From NCBI GenBank assembly GCA_027579435.1, contig JANBPK010000715.1, positions 1-64,000 on the forward strand: a stretch of 64,000 nt of DNA, in the 5' to 3' direction. Within the stretch, counting starts at the first letter, position 1. Each line of letters begins with the position of its first letter. Under the pieces are notes generated by a model. The model made no database searches, was not told the DNA's origin, and saw only the letters and a program-made list of their open reading frames with translations. Shown here in pieces: positions 1 to 11,534 of this stretch. Position numbers and translations under genes: made by a program. The stretch is from Candolleomyces eurysporus (lineage: Eukaryota; Basidiomycota; Agaricomycetes; Agaricales; Psathyrellaceae).

Positions 1-3000
1 AAGCTTGGCGACGAAGCTTACTGTGAAGGGTGAGGCTAGCCGGGCTGATAGGATCGCCCGCGTTNCGTTGCACTCAAAGTTGCTGTACTCAAGGTTTGCG
101 TATGGGCTGTAGACGACGAGGCCTCCCGTGTTCTGGTCGAAGAAATACCTCTGCGCAGTTTGAAGGTAGGGAAGGTTAGACGCATAATACGTCGGGTGTG
201 GTTGCTGAGACGGAGGCTCGAGGAAGGGCTGGGTGCCTGCATTGTAATGGGAGTCGGGAAGCTGGTAGCTCATGAGTGAGGCAGTGCTGGGAGTCGGGGA
301 GGGGGATGGAATGTGCGCTGGTGAAGGGCCAGCTTGGGAGTAATGAAGGTGCTGCTGGATGATGGCAGGTGAGGCAGACGGTCGAACAGGAGGTACCGGT
401 CCAAGCCGTCCCACTGGGGGATCTGGGGCGAAAGCTGGCGCAGCAGCAACCCTAGCACGCTTCTCCCTGTTCTCGTGCTGCTGAGGGTGAGGTTCCAACG
501 AAGGATCAGATTTCCGCTTCCTGCGGATCGTGAATGCAGCATCCAGGTCTGCTTCATCGCGGTGGACGACAGGATCCTTACGAGCAACGGGGCATGGGGC
601 TCGAGGAGGTCTAGGATTCACCACGTTTTGGGAAAGAAGCCCTTCAGTTAGCGTCCCTGGGACTAGGGAGGCAGGCAGCATGTGGTTTGGGAGTTGCAAG
701 GTTGGAGGGCGGTCAGGATATCTTCCCTGCTCCTCGCCCAACTTGGACGCCTTCTCCCTGCTTGCCGGCTCCGTCGACAGCTCCCTCGGTCGCTTCGATG
801 CCTTCGACCCTTGGCCCTTTCTCTCGCTTTTCTTCGTTGAAAATTTCGTGCTTTCAGCAGGGTCTTTTGCGGAGGTCGACGGTTCTCTCTTGTTAACCCC
901 CTCTGTCGACGTAGCCGATTTCTTCTCGAGAAGCTGCTTCGACACTCCGGCCGCGGACACCTTCCCCAAATTCTCCACCCTGTCTTTGTTCGTCTTTGCA
1001 TCCGTCGTCTCCTTCACCTTGCCATTGGCCTTCTTCTGCTCCTTTGATTGCTCCTCATCGCTCGACAAGACGGAGATATCTTCGTCAGTGGATAGGCTCT
1101 TGGGGCGACGACGACGGAGGCGAGGGGAGGTAGTTTCGTCTCCAGAGTCAGGGGAAAAATGCTCGTCGTTGCTATCATCGACAAAACGAACGGAAGGTAT
1201 GTTGGGAAGGCGAATATTCTCGACCCTCCTGCTCTTGCTCTTCGGAGGGGGGGGNCGCGAGAGGCTGATCGTCGTCGCTCTGGTGATTCGCATTCCGTTT
1301 GCTGCCCGCCTTTGCCTTTGATCGGGTGGTGAGGCTTGAGGTTGAGGTAGAAGCCTGCTCAGACTTCCTTGTAGCCTTCGGGTCGGAAGGCTTTTTCGAT
1401 GACGAAGTTGTTTGAAGTCGACGTGCTCCCTTGAAGTCGACCTCTTGGTCAACGAACAGACGACGGCCGCGTGCTTGAGATGAGGAGGCTTCAGGAGCTG
1501 CATCCTCTACCACCGGCAGTTTCTTTGATTGCATTGCTAGAAAATGTTGAGCAAAGGACCAAGGCAAGGAAAGGGGGGGGGGGGAGTACCTGCCGGATCA
1601 CGCCTCACCCACTCCATTTTTCCCTCATACAAAGCTATAGCGATACCCCTCACTGCGCCCACCCCNGAGCCCTCGAAGTCCAACACTCCCCGTCTTGCCT
1701 CCTCCCAACTGCACTACATCCACAGGCCATTCGATGACGGCAACTCCTTGGGTGGCCATAATTTTGAGCAACTGCCCATTCCACGGCATTGTCTTCCGAG
1801 ACCCCATGCTGGCCCCAATTAGAGCTACAGATGGACAGAAGTCAACCATGCATCCAAGACGGGGAAGGCGTCCATACTCACCGAAATACAGGCAGCAGCA
1901 CTTGAAAACGTAAGCCCTTAACGGATCCATCGGCATCCTTTTAATTTGACTGGGCGTCTCCGAGCGAACCTCACGAGCGAGTCTAGTGTAGTGCTCGTCC
2001 CTGAGCTTAGTCTCGACGAGCTTCACAAAATGGTCATTTGTAGAATCAACATTCATGACGACATTGGCTTTTCCCACCGCCTGAGTCTCAGACGCAGGGT
2101 CTACCTCATCCTCACCCTCTGAGTTAAATTCCTCGGCATGAGCATGACTGCAAGTTGGGAATCAGCTCAATCTCACAGAGCAAGGAGGGTTAGAGTGACT
2201 TACAAAGATTGAGCCTTCATCTGCCCGATGAAGCTGTCGGCAGTCACGCCACGTCGCGACAATTTCGACAAAAAGCCAGATAGGTGTTTCGTTTCATGGT
2301 AGGTTCCCAAACCGCCGTCTTCGTTGACAACGGAGCCACATGCAGCAAAAACGGATTCAAATCCAAGCATTTCGGCGGCAGTCATCTAGTTATATCAAGA
2401 GCGATAAGAAGGGCACAGAAGGATGTTGGCAAAAAANCTTACCAAGTCTACGGCATTGTCGCAGAAGGAGGAGAAAGCACGTTGGCGTTCTCCGAGGTTT
2501 GATTGGATCTTGGATCTTGAGAGGACGAAATCGGTGTCGAGGATGTCGGCGTAGGAGTCGCCGTAGGCTATTTTGAATGAATTAAAATGCTCCTTGGTCG
2601 CTAGATGGCAGATGCTCGTGAGCATAAACTGTCTATGAAAGAGAAAACTTGACTCACGCGTACGAAGATTGGGGTCACCGAGGCGTTCACGCTCCTCCAG
2701 ATTCCGGTGGACGTAACTAACATATTTTGCCCATTCAGTCGGCTTGATTGTGATCTTCAATCCAGGGAGGAGGTTGTTCAACTTGCGAATGATGAAGGAC
2801 GTCGGCCTGTTAATCTGCCTACTGACATCGACAATGGTTTTGTGGAGGCTCTTGGCGGTAGTGGTTGCAAGTTCCGTCTCCTCGTTTGTAGGTCTTCCTT
2901 CCTTTAGACCCACGTCGTCACCGTCGTCTTCATCGCCGGCGCCTTCATCTTCATCTTCATCGTCCGTACTTCCATCTGCATCCATGCCCTTGCTTTCACC

Positions 3001-4364
3001 ACGGCCTTCTTCCTCTTCTTCGTTGCCGTTATCTTCTTTGTTGGAGCCGCCTTCCTCGTCACTGTCGCCGCTCTGCTCACGGCGATGTTGGTCGCCGTCA
3101 CCATGCTTGCTGGTTTTCTTGACTGCACGATATTTCTTCGGGGCTTTTTNCGTCATTGGATTCCTCATCGCTTGACGCCACGTCGTCGCTGCTCAGAGTC
3201 AACGATTTAAACGCCTTCCGGGTCCCCATGTGCTTGAGCGACTTCGCGACAGGAGTCTCTGGGTTGGACTCCTCGGCCTCACCAGAGCTATCGGAGTCGA
3301 TCGATTGCCCATGGGGCGTTGGGGTTGGGGTTGCGAAAAGCTGCATTGCGAGGGTTTGAGAGGATGCTGGGGCTGGCGTCCCGTTTCGGGATGGTGGCAT
3401 CTCAGGATCGTTGTCCTGCTCAAGTTGCGAAAGATGCTCCGTTGTGATACGTTCGGAAGCAGGAGGTGAGGAAGTCAATGAGTCTGACACACCTGCAGGA
3501 GCAGACGCATCCTTGGACTGGGAGATTGCCAGTGCAGAATTGGGTCGGTGGGGCGGGGCCTGAGTTGCAGGTGCAGTGCTTGACTGCTGGGGATCGCCGG
3601 CAGCATCTTCTTCTTCAAGCTCCCCNATCGGATGAGCCGAGCTGTAAGAGCATTGAGTCCGGCAGCGAGCCACGGAGGTCATTCCAAGCCTCTTGAGGGT
3701 CTATGTTGAAGGTAAATTGGCGCCCTTCAGGAGGTGGAAGGGAGGCTTCACGGGTCGAGGGAGTTGAAGGCTGCGCCTGAGCCCCATCACGGGAAGGGAG
3801 GGGATCAGGTTGCTGAACGCGGCCACCAGCAAGGGGGTGAGACGATGGGAAGAAACCATTCGACCCGACAAGATTTGTGGGTGCACCGAATTGAGGGTCG
3901 AAGGAAAAGGGGCTTGACTGATGGTAGAACTGGGGATGGCCGCTGACGCTGCGAATGCCGCCAGTGCCGGCAAGATATTGGGAGGGTTGAGGTTGCCTAG
4001 CTGGAATTGGTGCTTGGACATCACCCTGCCTGTGCACCCCATGAGGTCCGTGAGGATAGACAACGCGAAAGCCCCCAGGAGCGCGACAAGGCTGGGGAAC
4101 AGTTGCTGCGGGATGCAGGCGGTAGTCGACCTGCTGACCAGGGTTATGCCTTGTAAGCGTCGACCTCTCATCCCAGCGATGGACATGGCTTGGCACAGAG
4201 GGTCGAGCGTCACTCACTACACCTAGGTTTGAAAACCCTGGATGAGGAGGTAGACCTTGGGGCGCGTTAGAGCGCATAAGTGACACGTTAGACGCGTTGC
4301 CCGACGCGACAGTGGTCGGCGTGAAGCCTCCAGCCTGGCTAGAGGTGGAGGTGGTGTCTGTCAT
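1..4364 (-). CDS. large disordered protein of an Agaricomycete-type family, 3' end beyond window
   Basis: I chose the ATG at 4364 because it opens a Ser/Thr/Pro-rich N-terminus and follows a stretch without coding character. Exons that keep frame are 4364-2658, 2628-2443, 2385-2204, 2147-1882, 1824-1590 and 1536 to the window edge, all with GT-AG borders. The frame holds only if the single Ns at 3626, 3150, 1666 and 1255 are treated as extra bases. The product is more than 1,300 residues. It has a Gln/Pro/Ser-rich N-terminus, a long Glu/Asp/Ser/Lys-rich low-complexity part, and a compact middle part (exons 1-5) containing TEWAKYVSYVH and MPWNGQLLKIMATQGVAVI. A Lys/Ser/Pro-rich tail follows. 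The middle resembles, from memory, a high-copy Agaricomycete family of unknown function; that is inference. Basic clusters suggest a nuclear protein. The stop may lie at 38-40 if the N at 65 is also spurious. Confidence 0.7.
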
Positions 4365-5337
4365 AACTGGAAGGCTGTCAGAGACGTTGCTAAAGGAGAG
4401 AAAAAAANTAGCACCAAGACGCACGACTTCTTGGCTGCTGTTACCGAGGTGTGCTGGTTTCAAGGTGGGGGGGCGGTAGGCAAGAAAGGGCTCTGAAGGA
4501 CGATGAACCTAAATACTCGAAACTCCGTGGCCGCTGGAAAAAACATACTTACGTATCTGTTGAATTCTTCAGACCTTACCCTGAAAGTGCACGATCGAAT
4601 TTTGGACGCACTTTGCTGCATCTTGCTTCTCTGTTGAGGCGCGTGGTCAGCGAGGAGGCTTAGTGTGCAAGCTTGCAGAAGAATAAGATAGGAATCAAGA
4701 GATAAGGGACAAAACATATGTTTCGGCATTTTCTAATGTTTCCGTGCATATTTCTAATTTTCCCATGATGGCCCAATTTGGTATGTTGCGTCGGAATTTC
4801 GGGGTCGTATGTCGAGGCAGAGGGCACAAAAAGGTGCAACACCCCTTTTCTCTTTTCTAGAGCTTGAAAGCCCTTGATTTTGTGAAGAGCTTGCAAATAT
4901 TAGAGTTCGTTAGGCGAACCCATATCGTCGGCGATCAAGCGGCAATCAGACTGCCGCAACCGAAATGCATTCTTCAACTTGCCACCGTGCATTTTTCCCG
5001 GTCCCTTCTCGTTCTCTATGTCCCACCTCGAAATCCCAGCGATGGATATTCGAATGCCCTCGAACTGCTCGAAAATACGGTCTTGCGTTCGGAGTGTATC
5101 CATCAGGCAAGCTTGTGCGTAGATTCCTAGGTATTCCTACTCGCTGGGGCTGGCCAGAAGGTAAGCCACCAACTCGATCTTTTCTACCCAGCACTTATTG
5201 GGGAGCTCCTTAGCACCCTGGAAATCTCTTCTACAACATGCATGCACTTCGAATCACTGTATCCTGTGCGAAAAAGCCATTCGTTGCATACTGGACTTCC
5301 AATCCAGTAATCATCTACCTGTCTCCGGCACTTCTTT
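4365..5337. other. no gene recognised
   Basis: Open frames here are short and overlap on both strands without consistent splice sites. The right end (about 4965-5337) may hold more decayed upstream sequence of the dioxygenase-like relic that follows, but I could not align it with confidence. Confidence 0.5.
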
Positions 5338-5783
5338 GCTAACACGCACCCAGGCGCTTTCGGGCTCACCAGCCCAAAACCCTTCCACCACTACTCCCGC
5401 TTCTTGAATTTTTTCTTTAAACGCCTGCCCGAATTGGTCAAATTTTTCGACAGCAGCGTATTTCCCTGCGCCAGTTTCGCCTGCGAGCTTTCCTCTTGGG
5501 CACTACTACAGCAATCCTCCTTTGGCCTTCGCGTCCTCGCGCCTCCGGGGTACTTCAACTACGAGACTGACAGGCATCTTATTCTCTTCAACCTCGAACT
5601 CGCCTTCGAATTCCCTCCAGGCTCCACGGTCATCCCACAGCGGTGAAGCATGGCAACACGCCAATCCAGTCAGGTGAAGAAAGTATGCCTATTGCCCAGT
5701 TTGCCGCAGGAGGTCTCCTCCTGGGTCACCTATGGATTTCAGTCAGGGGAGGATCTTCTGGTCGAAATGGAAAAAGAACGTCA
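5338..5783 (+). pseudogene. relic resembling fungal TET/JBP-like 2OG-Fe(II) dioxygenase
   Basis: Three short blocks in different frames follow the order of a domain I recall from Agaricomycete TET/JBP-like proteins. The first block (about 5338-5480) includes FKRLPELVKFFDSSVFPC. The second (5550-5630) includes HLILFNLELAFEFPPGST. The third (from about 5644, shifted frame) includes AVKHGNTPIQSG and AQFAAGG. Between the first two the frame drifts: where an HxD iron-binding motif is expected, the best frame reads HYY. Where the family has a Thr-Arg that contacts 2-oxoglutarate, this copy has Glu-Ser. No single frame joins the blocks, so it is not functional. It lies about 1.3 kb beyond the 3' end of the KDZ transposase gene. 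Family assignment rests on remembered motifs; the decay itself is directly visible. Confidence 0.6.
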
Positions 5784-6145
5784 TCGGCAAACCGAAGGAG
5801 GTGCGGTGGAGCAACGGCTTGAAACATATCCCTGCCACTCTGCTCAGAGATCATGTATGCCTCTGACCTTTCCTTCACTCGCTCCATCTGATCGATCTCC
5901 CTCAAGGAAAACATCCCCTGGGCTGCTATTTTGTTAGACTATATATCCCCGAGGACTTGCACATATCTAATGTGTTGTCGATATCACTTCGGTACCTGTA
6001 TGTTGCTCTTCTTTCAATTGACTACTTGAGATAGCCTGTCTCCGACATCAAGCACTCGACTGTGAGCCCAATTGCATCAAAGCCGGTGGTCCAGTGGCAG
6101 TGCTCACCTCTTTCCCATCCACCGCCACGTGTAAAACATAAGAAA
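5784..6145. other. intergenic, nothing recognised
   Basis: It follows the relic and precedes the start of the gene at 6146. No coding block with splice support or RNA gene was seen. Confidence 0.5.
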
Positions 6146-6867
6146 ATGCCCGACATATCGGCCTCCGAGTCGGTTGAGGAGTTCCTCGCTAGGGTGGATC
6201 GCAAACTGGACGGCTGGAGCAGCGACAACACCGACAACCGACCGAACGCCTCCCCCTTAGATCCTGATTCATTCGCAACCACTGAACAGTTTCGACGCGC
6301 CTTTGAAGACCAGATCTCAGCAATATGTAACTACCTTCCTCTCATCAATGAGCAGAATCTCCCGGAATACACCTTTATCAAGGAGCTCATCCTGATGGCC
6401 CGTTGGCTTGCTCCCAGATATGCCCAGGTTCTGCGGGAAGGTAAGGAAGTAAACGCATTCTGGCGTGCGTTCCAGGAAGTCATGGACACGGTCTGGGGCG
6501 ACGTACCATACGTCAATTCCGATGGCCAACCGTCTAGCGCTGCGGCCCGTTCTCGAGTAAGTGCCCTTCTCTCTCTGTAAACCAGAAACTCACTAATCTC
6601 ACTAGCTCTTGCGGCGGTTGATTGCAAATCCTCCGGAAGTCCATCCTCTGGAACCCGAACGCTTGCAGTCGTCGTGGCTCAATGAGTTGTCACTAACTTT
6701 TCACCATAAGCAATTCGTAGGCTCATCCCCTTTCCTTGCTTCTGCACTTAGCGGACTCACGAACAACCTTCGACGCCCAGAGAACCCTTAATAAAATCGT
6801 CTACGGATTCAACTGGCGCAAAACCCGACTCACGGAGCAGAGACGTGATCGAGTTGCTGAGCACCTG
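6146..6867 (+). CDS. hypothetical protein, three exons
   Basis: Start ATG is at 6146. Exon 1 (6146-6556) is 137 codons, Asp/Ser-rich at first and then helical, with segments such as EEFLARVDRKLDGW and ELILMARWLAPRYAQVL. A clean intron 6557-6605 (gtaagt...ctag) leads to exon 2 in frame. A second, very short intron near 6717-6752 is less certain. With it the protein ends at a TGA about 6865; without it the frame ends at 6791. No family was recognised and no membrane segment is visible. The gene sits between the dioxygenase-like relic and the 3' end of the KDZ element and is transcribed towards that element. Whether it belongs to the element cannot be judged from sequence alone. Confidence 0.5.
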
Positions 6868-7073
6868 ATAGGCAAAGTTACCACCCCGGAACTTCATTGT
6901 GAGTGCTTGCTGGACGGCAGCACTCATAGCCAGGTATGCACTGCAAGGTGCACCTGCTATTTACTTCAAGCCTACTAGATCTGCCGTTCTCACGTTTTCT
7001 TGGCAATGTATATGTGCGTAGCAAGTATGGACATTCTCGAAGGACAATATAATGCTGTGCTTTTTTCATTGGA
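6868..7073. other. short convergent intergenic region
   Basis: This is the spacer between two convergent genes. No terminal inverted repeat of the adjacent KDZ element was found by eye. Confidence 0.4.
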
Positions 7074-10000
7074 CTACGTTTGGAGAGGGAGGTGAAGCAC
7101 ATGCTGCAGTAACGCATCCCGGAACGTAGCGATATCTGACTCATTCAACCCTGGCAAAGTGAAACCGCGAAGGACTGACACGATGAACGCAATGACCCAT
7201 ATGCCGCAGTCATAAGAGTTGGATTGGACAGGGTTCACCTAAAAGCAATTATTAGTACTCAAAAGCTGCAGAAAGCAGGCGGAATAGTGCCTACAAATAG
7301 TGGCTGAGCATGCCACTCGATTGAAAGGTCGACGGAAAGCTGCCAGCCGTTGTCGCGGGATGCATCCACCAGGCGTTGGATGAATTTCATTATAATCTAC
7401 ACCCAAATCGACGCGCGAATTAGCACCTGTGCATAATAAGATGAGGATCTACTCACAGGGATGTCCCTCTTCCACAGTCGCTCCCCTGCTAGGCTATCGA
7501 ACAAGAAAATCTGTCGAGCGTAAGGGATGATAACGGCGGCAACCCAGTGCTCCTGTGTGGGCCGATGAATCGGCAGAATCCAAACATCCTTTTCAAAATA
7601 TCTGCTCGGGTGCATGCGGCGCCAAAAGAGGGAATCGTTCACGTCGTAGCGAGCGAGATTGAGGTCGTGGCTGGAGAAAATAGCGCAGCGTCGAGCTTGG
7701 GTTTGATTGCCCATTTGCTGCTGCATCATTGTCGAAATGCCGACAATGCATTCGTCGTTGAGTCGACTGTAGCGGTCACTTAGCTGCTTCATCTCTTTAT
7801 CTTTGTTGAAGATAAAGATGCAGCCTCCAGCGGAGTTGCAGAGGCGACGGCTTGATAGGGTCGCGTCTTGCACCGGATCGTAGCTGCGAGATAGATCGGC
7901 GAGTATAGTTGCGTCGACTTGAATTTGTGCATCGTCCTAGAAAGGCAAGCTGGATTAGACGAGATGCAGATTGGTAGATGGACGTCGCAGTTCACCGGTG
8001 GTTGCCAAATCAGGGTGCAGAGGGGGTGTTTCTCCCTCTCGACGATGACTTCTAGACCAAACTGCTCTTCATATAGATCATTGAGACAAACCTCCTCCAC
8101 GGAAGGTCTCGTTGAAGGATCTTGCTCTAGCTGAGAACACTCAAGATCCAGCTCCTCAGCAACAAGCACGTTTAGCTTAGATCTTGACGTTAGATTGCCA
8201 GAGACAACCACTGGTATCCACGTGAAAGGGGAGCTACCCGCAGATTGTTGAATGGCGCTGAGGTGTGCATCGTAAGATGCTTCTGGAATGAAGGCTGTAC
8301 CCCAGGTGCTCTTCAGTTCTGCCACCTCTTCGAACTGAAGGCGTAGCTGAGACATGAGGTAAGAATCTATCCGAACATCGCATGAGAATCCGTAAAGGAG
8401 AAAGAATGGAAAACTAACTTGACGGATCGTCGATTGCAGCCATGATAGCCTGCAGCTCCCTTCTGTACCAGCGAAACATGTTGTCAGCCTCTGTGCCCAG
8501 CCTTCGACGCTCCTCCCTGCACCTTTGCAACCTAAGCATTGCCCGGATGCCGTCTCGAACATCTTGATCGTGCACCCAGCGATGCGAGCCATCCGTGACC
8601 GGCTCTATCCATACGTTTTCCATCAAGGAGTTATCCCTCTTCAGCTCTACCATGCTGGTGGGCAGGGGATCTGGAACGGGGATTTGGCATCCAGGCGGTC
8701 GCATGGCTGCCAATGCTTGGCATTCAGTATTGTAGCGTTGAATTGCTTTGGTGAGGGCTACAGTCTTTTTTGACATCGATGAGCGGACGTGCTGGTGCAT
8801 CTTTGTTCCTACAAGAACTTGTTCAGCAACATTTATGAGGCAGAATAGACCGACAAACCAAGTGCAATGTCTTTCCCCCCGGCTGCCCTGTCAAGTTTAT
8901 CAAACTCCCAGAAAGTGCTTGTTGCTTTCCGCTGGACTGTAGCCTTGATTTCACGAAGTAAATAAAGTCTGCGAACAAATTCCAAATCAACACCTTTCAA
9001 TGCAGGAAAGTTGTCAGAAACGTTTATCAGGGTATAGAGCGACTGGGCTTCTGAGTGGAATTTCTCCAGTTGAGCACAAAGCCCATCAATCGCAGGTTGA
9101 CAAGATGCCGGAAGTGAGCCTTTTTTNAAAGAGTGCTTTGCTCCTCTCGACTGTGCTTTGGAGCTCATGTATTTCACTCTGGATGTCAAAAATACTATTG
9201 AGCTGATTCTTGAGACGACTCGGTGCATCTAGAATAAGGTGAATCACTGGGTGTAGAATGCGGACAACAACAGACTCACGAGAGCGGGCTGAAAGCTGTA
9301 CCTGCCTTTGATTTTCCCATTGCTTTTGGAGAAAGTCTCCATCAAGATTACAGTCCTTGAGGGTTTTCTGGGCGTCCTTTGTTTGTTCATCTACACCTTT
9401 ACTCATCTTCCTTGTTATCCAGGAACCCATTTCAGCATGGAGCTCCTTGGCAATCCCTCGAAGCTGGCGGTCAATGAGCCATACTCTACGGGAACGCTGA
9501 AAAATGGTCAGCCTCGAACACATTTTGACGGAAACATTGAATCTTACCCCAGAAGTACGACACACAGGAATCAGGTGCCGCAATCTCGCCCACAGGCGCT
9601 CAACATTTTCTCCATCCGTCAGACCGAGACCATCTTTGAGCCTTGGGTTGTAGTAGAGCTGGCAGGACCACTGATGCACGTAGGAATGCATGACACTGGT
9701 CGCAAGCATCAACCTCTCCGAAATCCCATCAGCGAAGATTTCATACTTCCGTGCCAATGAGATATGTTTCAGAACAAGAAGACCTGAAGGAAACGCACTT
9801 GAATTATACTGCGATCTAGAACACACCCGACGTCATACAGGGCTACAACTGTTGCATTTCTTGGGATAAACTTGAACATATGCTCAATGAGCGACACAGC
9901 ATACTTTTGCTGCTCGCCAGGGGTATCGACGTTAGCAATAAAGAGTGGGATGTCGTGCCGACACACCAGAGCAGCAAGGCCTCCGATGTCGAACTTCTCC

Positions 10001-11534
10001 ATTGAGGTCTTGACGTTGCTCCCCGTACCAGCCTCGTGTGACTCCTGGCAGGAGTCTACTGCTATGTCTGGCACAGTTGATGCACGTGGCACTTTCGGGG
10101 GTCGCTTCTGGTCAATTCTTGCCCCCACTGCGTCAACTTCTTCTTTTGAAATGAAGAAATCAGGCTGGTAAAACTCTGGAGAGCTGGAAGCAGATCGTAG
10201 GCGTCGATGGTTGAAAGTTGCGTCTACAGCAACGTGTATATCACCCCCACTAGAGCCCGGTCAGAAGGGCATGCAACTCATGAAATGGCATGACTTACCT
10301 TGCAAAGGAACTACCAAAGTGTCGGCCTCCGAAGCACCCAGCGCATCGCAGCTGTAGTATTCTATGGCATTCGTCTGCCTGGAGATCCAAAGGTGCCGTC
10401 GTGGAAGGGCTCGGGGTTGGTGGCTGCAGGAATTCTTCGCCAGTCCCACTCGGCACCTTGAACAATTCGTAGAATTTTGAGGCTATTGCTCGGGCCTTTT
10501 GCCTCTCAATCTCAACGAGGGCGCAGTCATACCACTGGAGGGCATAACCCAACCCTCTGCGAAACGGTTGCTGAACCTTTTTCCCCTGCAGTCGACAATG
10601 AGAATAAGATCCCTTTGTCAATGTTCTGGGACTCACCTGCACATTTGTGATGGCGAAGGCGCGCTTGCGGTAGGAAGCGTTGAGAGCAGCCGACATGGCT
10701 GTAACTGCATCGGAGGAGTGTTCTGTTAATGCCAGAAATAGGTCCAACAGCTCTACTGATACTGCTTGGCGGGGAAGTAGAGGAGCCGTAGGGAAGAGGC
10801 CATTGCGAACGAGAAGATGGCAGATCGGCTCGCATGGGCAAACCTGCACCGTGTACTCGAGGAAATCTAGATGGTAAGTTGAATTGGCGCACCTCAGTAG
10901 TCAGACCAGGATACTTACTTGCAAATAAAAGAGCCGTGACTGTATGCTTTTTCGTCGCGCATAATGCTCCCTGCGCGCATTTTGATTTCAGTGTTAAGGG
11001 TGGCCTGACCCATTCCTGGCCCATTGTCGAGTCCATATACTGCAGAAGTGGGGGAACCAGGGATGGAACGAGGGCTCTCCATCGCTCGTAAAGTTCCTGA
11101 GCTGTTTCATCTGGGATAAGGCGCTTTGTGAGGACGTTTGTGCCGCAGGTAGTTTCCGGAGATTGAGCGGAAGCATCCAGCATATCGCAATCCGATGCTT
11201 TATTCATATCGCAATGTAATCCCTCGTCCGCGTCTTCCCAGTCCTCGTCGACGTCTCTTGAATTTTGAAGGAGATCGGAATCGTCCGATGGACAAGCCAA
11301 AGACCCACTGCCGGAATCGTTATCAACTGGGATGGGGGCTAATGCTGAGGAGCTAGTGGAGGTAGCCTGCTGCTTCAAAGCATCCAACTTGTCCTCCATC
11401 TTTTGGCGTTTTCGGTCGTGAGCATATGACCGGACTTGCTTCTGCTTGCGACCTTTCTGTGGTGATGAATAGTGCGTGCCAAGCCCGCTGGTGACAGGGC
11501 GCTGAGCCCTGGCCTGAGATAGTCCACGCATCAT
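7074..11534 (-). CDS. KDZ-family transposase fused to Ulp1-like SUMO protease
   Basis: A multi-exon gene starting at the Met-Met near 11534 and ending at TAG 7076-7074. The N-terminal part has a bipartite nuclear-localisation-like basic stretch and an acidic linker. A cysteine cluster follows (KCAQGALC, then CPCEPICHLLVRNGLFP), matching the CxC cluster that accompanies KDZ transposases. The transposase core shows VAVDATFNHRRL, YDVGC and LTDGENVERLWARL, consistent with the D-D-E catalytic set. The C-terminal KDZ helical region includes DVRDGIRAMLRLQRC. In-frame splice sites (for example GTTAGT near 8417 and GTGAAC near 7990) then join a Ulp1 (C48) domain with EHWVAAVI (His), FDSLAG (Asp) and QSNSYDCGIW (Gln and Cys). 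The N at 9127 must be dropped to keep frame. All expected catalytic residues are present, so both domains may be active. KDZ elements cut and paste DNA; the protease part probably acts on SUMO or a related host modification (inference). Confidence 0.82.
7074..11534 (-). mobile_element. KDZ-class DNA transposon, ends not determined
   Basis: The fused transposase-protease gene defines the core of a Kyakuja-Dileera-Zisupton element. I looked by eye on both sides (about 6850-7074 and 11534-12470) for matching terminal inverted repeats and a target-site duplication and found none I could support. The element may be larger than given here. The coding region has no frame-breaking lesion once the N at 9127 is ignored, suggesting a young or conserved copy. 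Confidence 0.7.

Noticed and set aside
530..1321. Plus-strand open frame of 263 codons
   Set aside because: It is the exact antisense of the last exon of the spliced minus-strand gene, which has consistent exons and the expected low-complexity charged composition.
2744..3175. Plus-strand Ser/Pro-rich open frame
   Set aside because: Antisense of the acidic low-complexity part of the same minus-strand gene.
5291..5307. Stem-loop CTGGACTTCCAATCCAG resembling a tRNA anticodon arm
   Set aside because: No acceptor stem, D-arm or T-arm with the right spacing; it lies at the edge of the dioxygenase-like relic.
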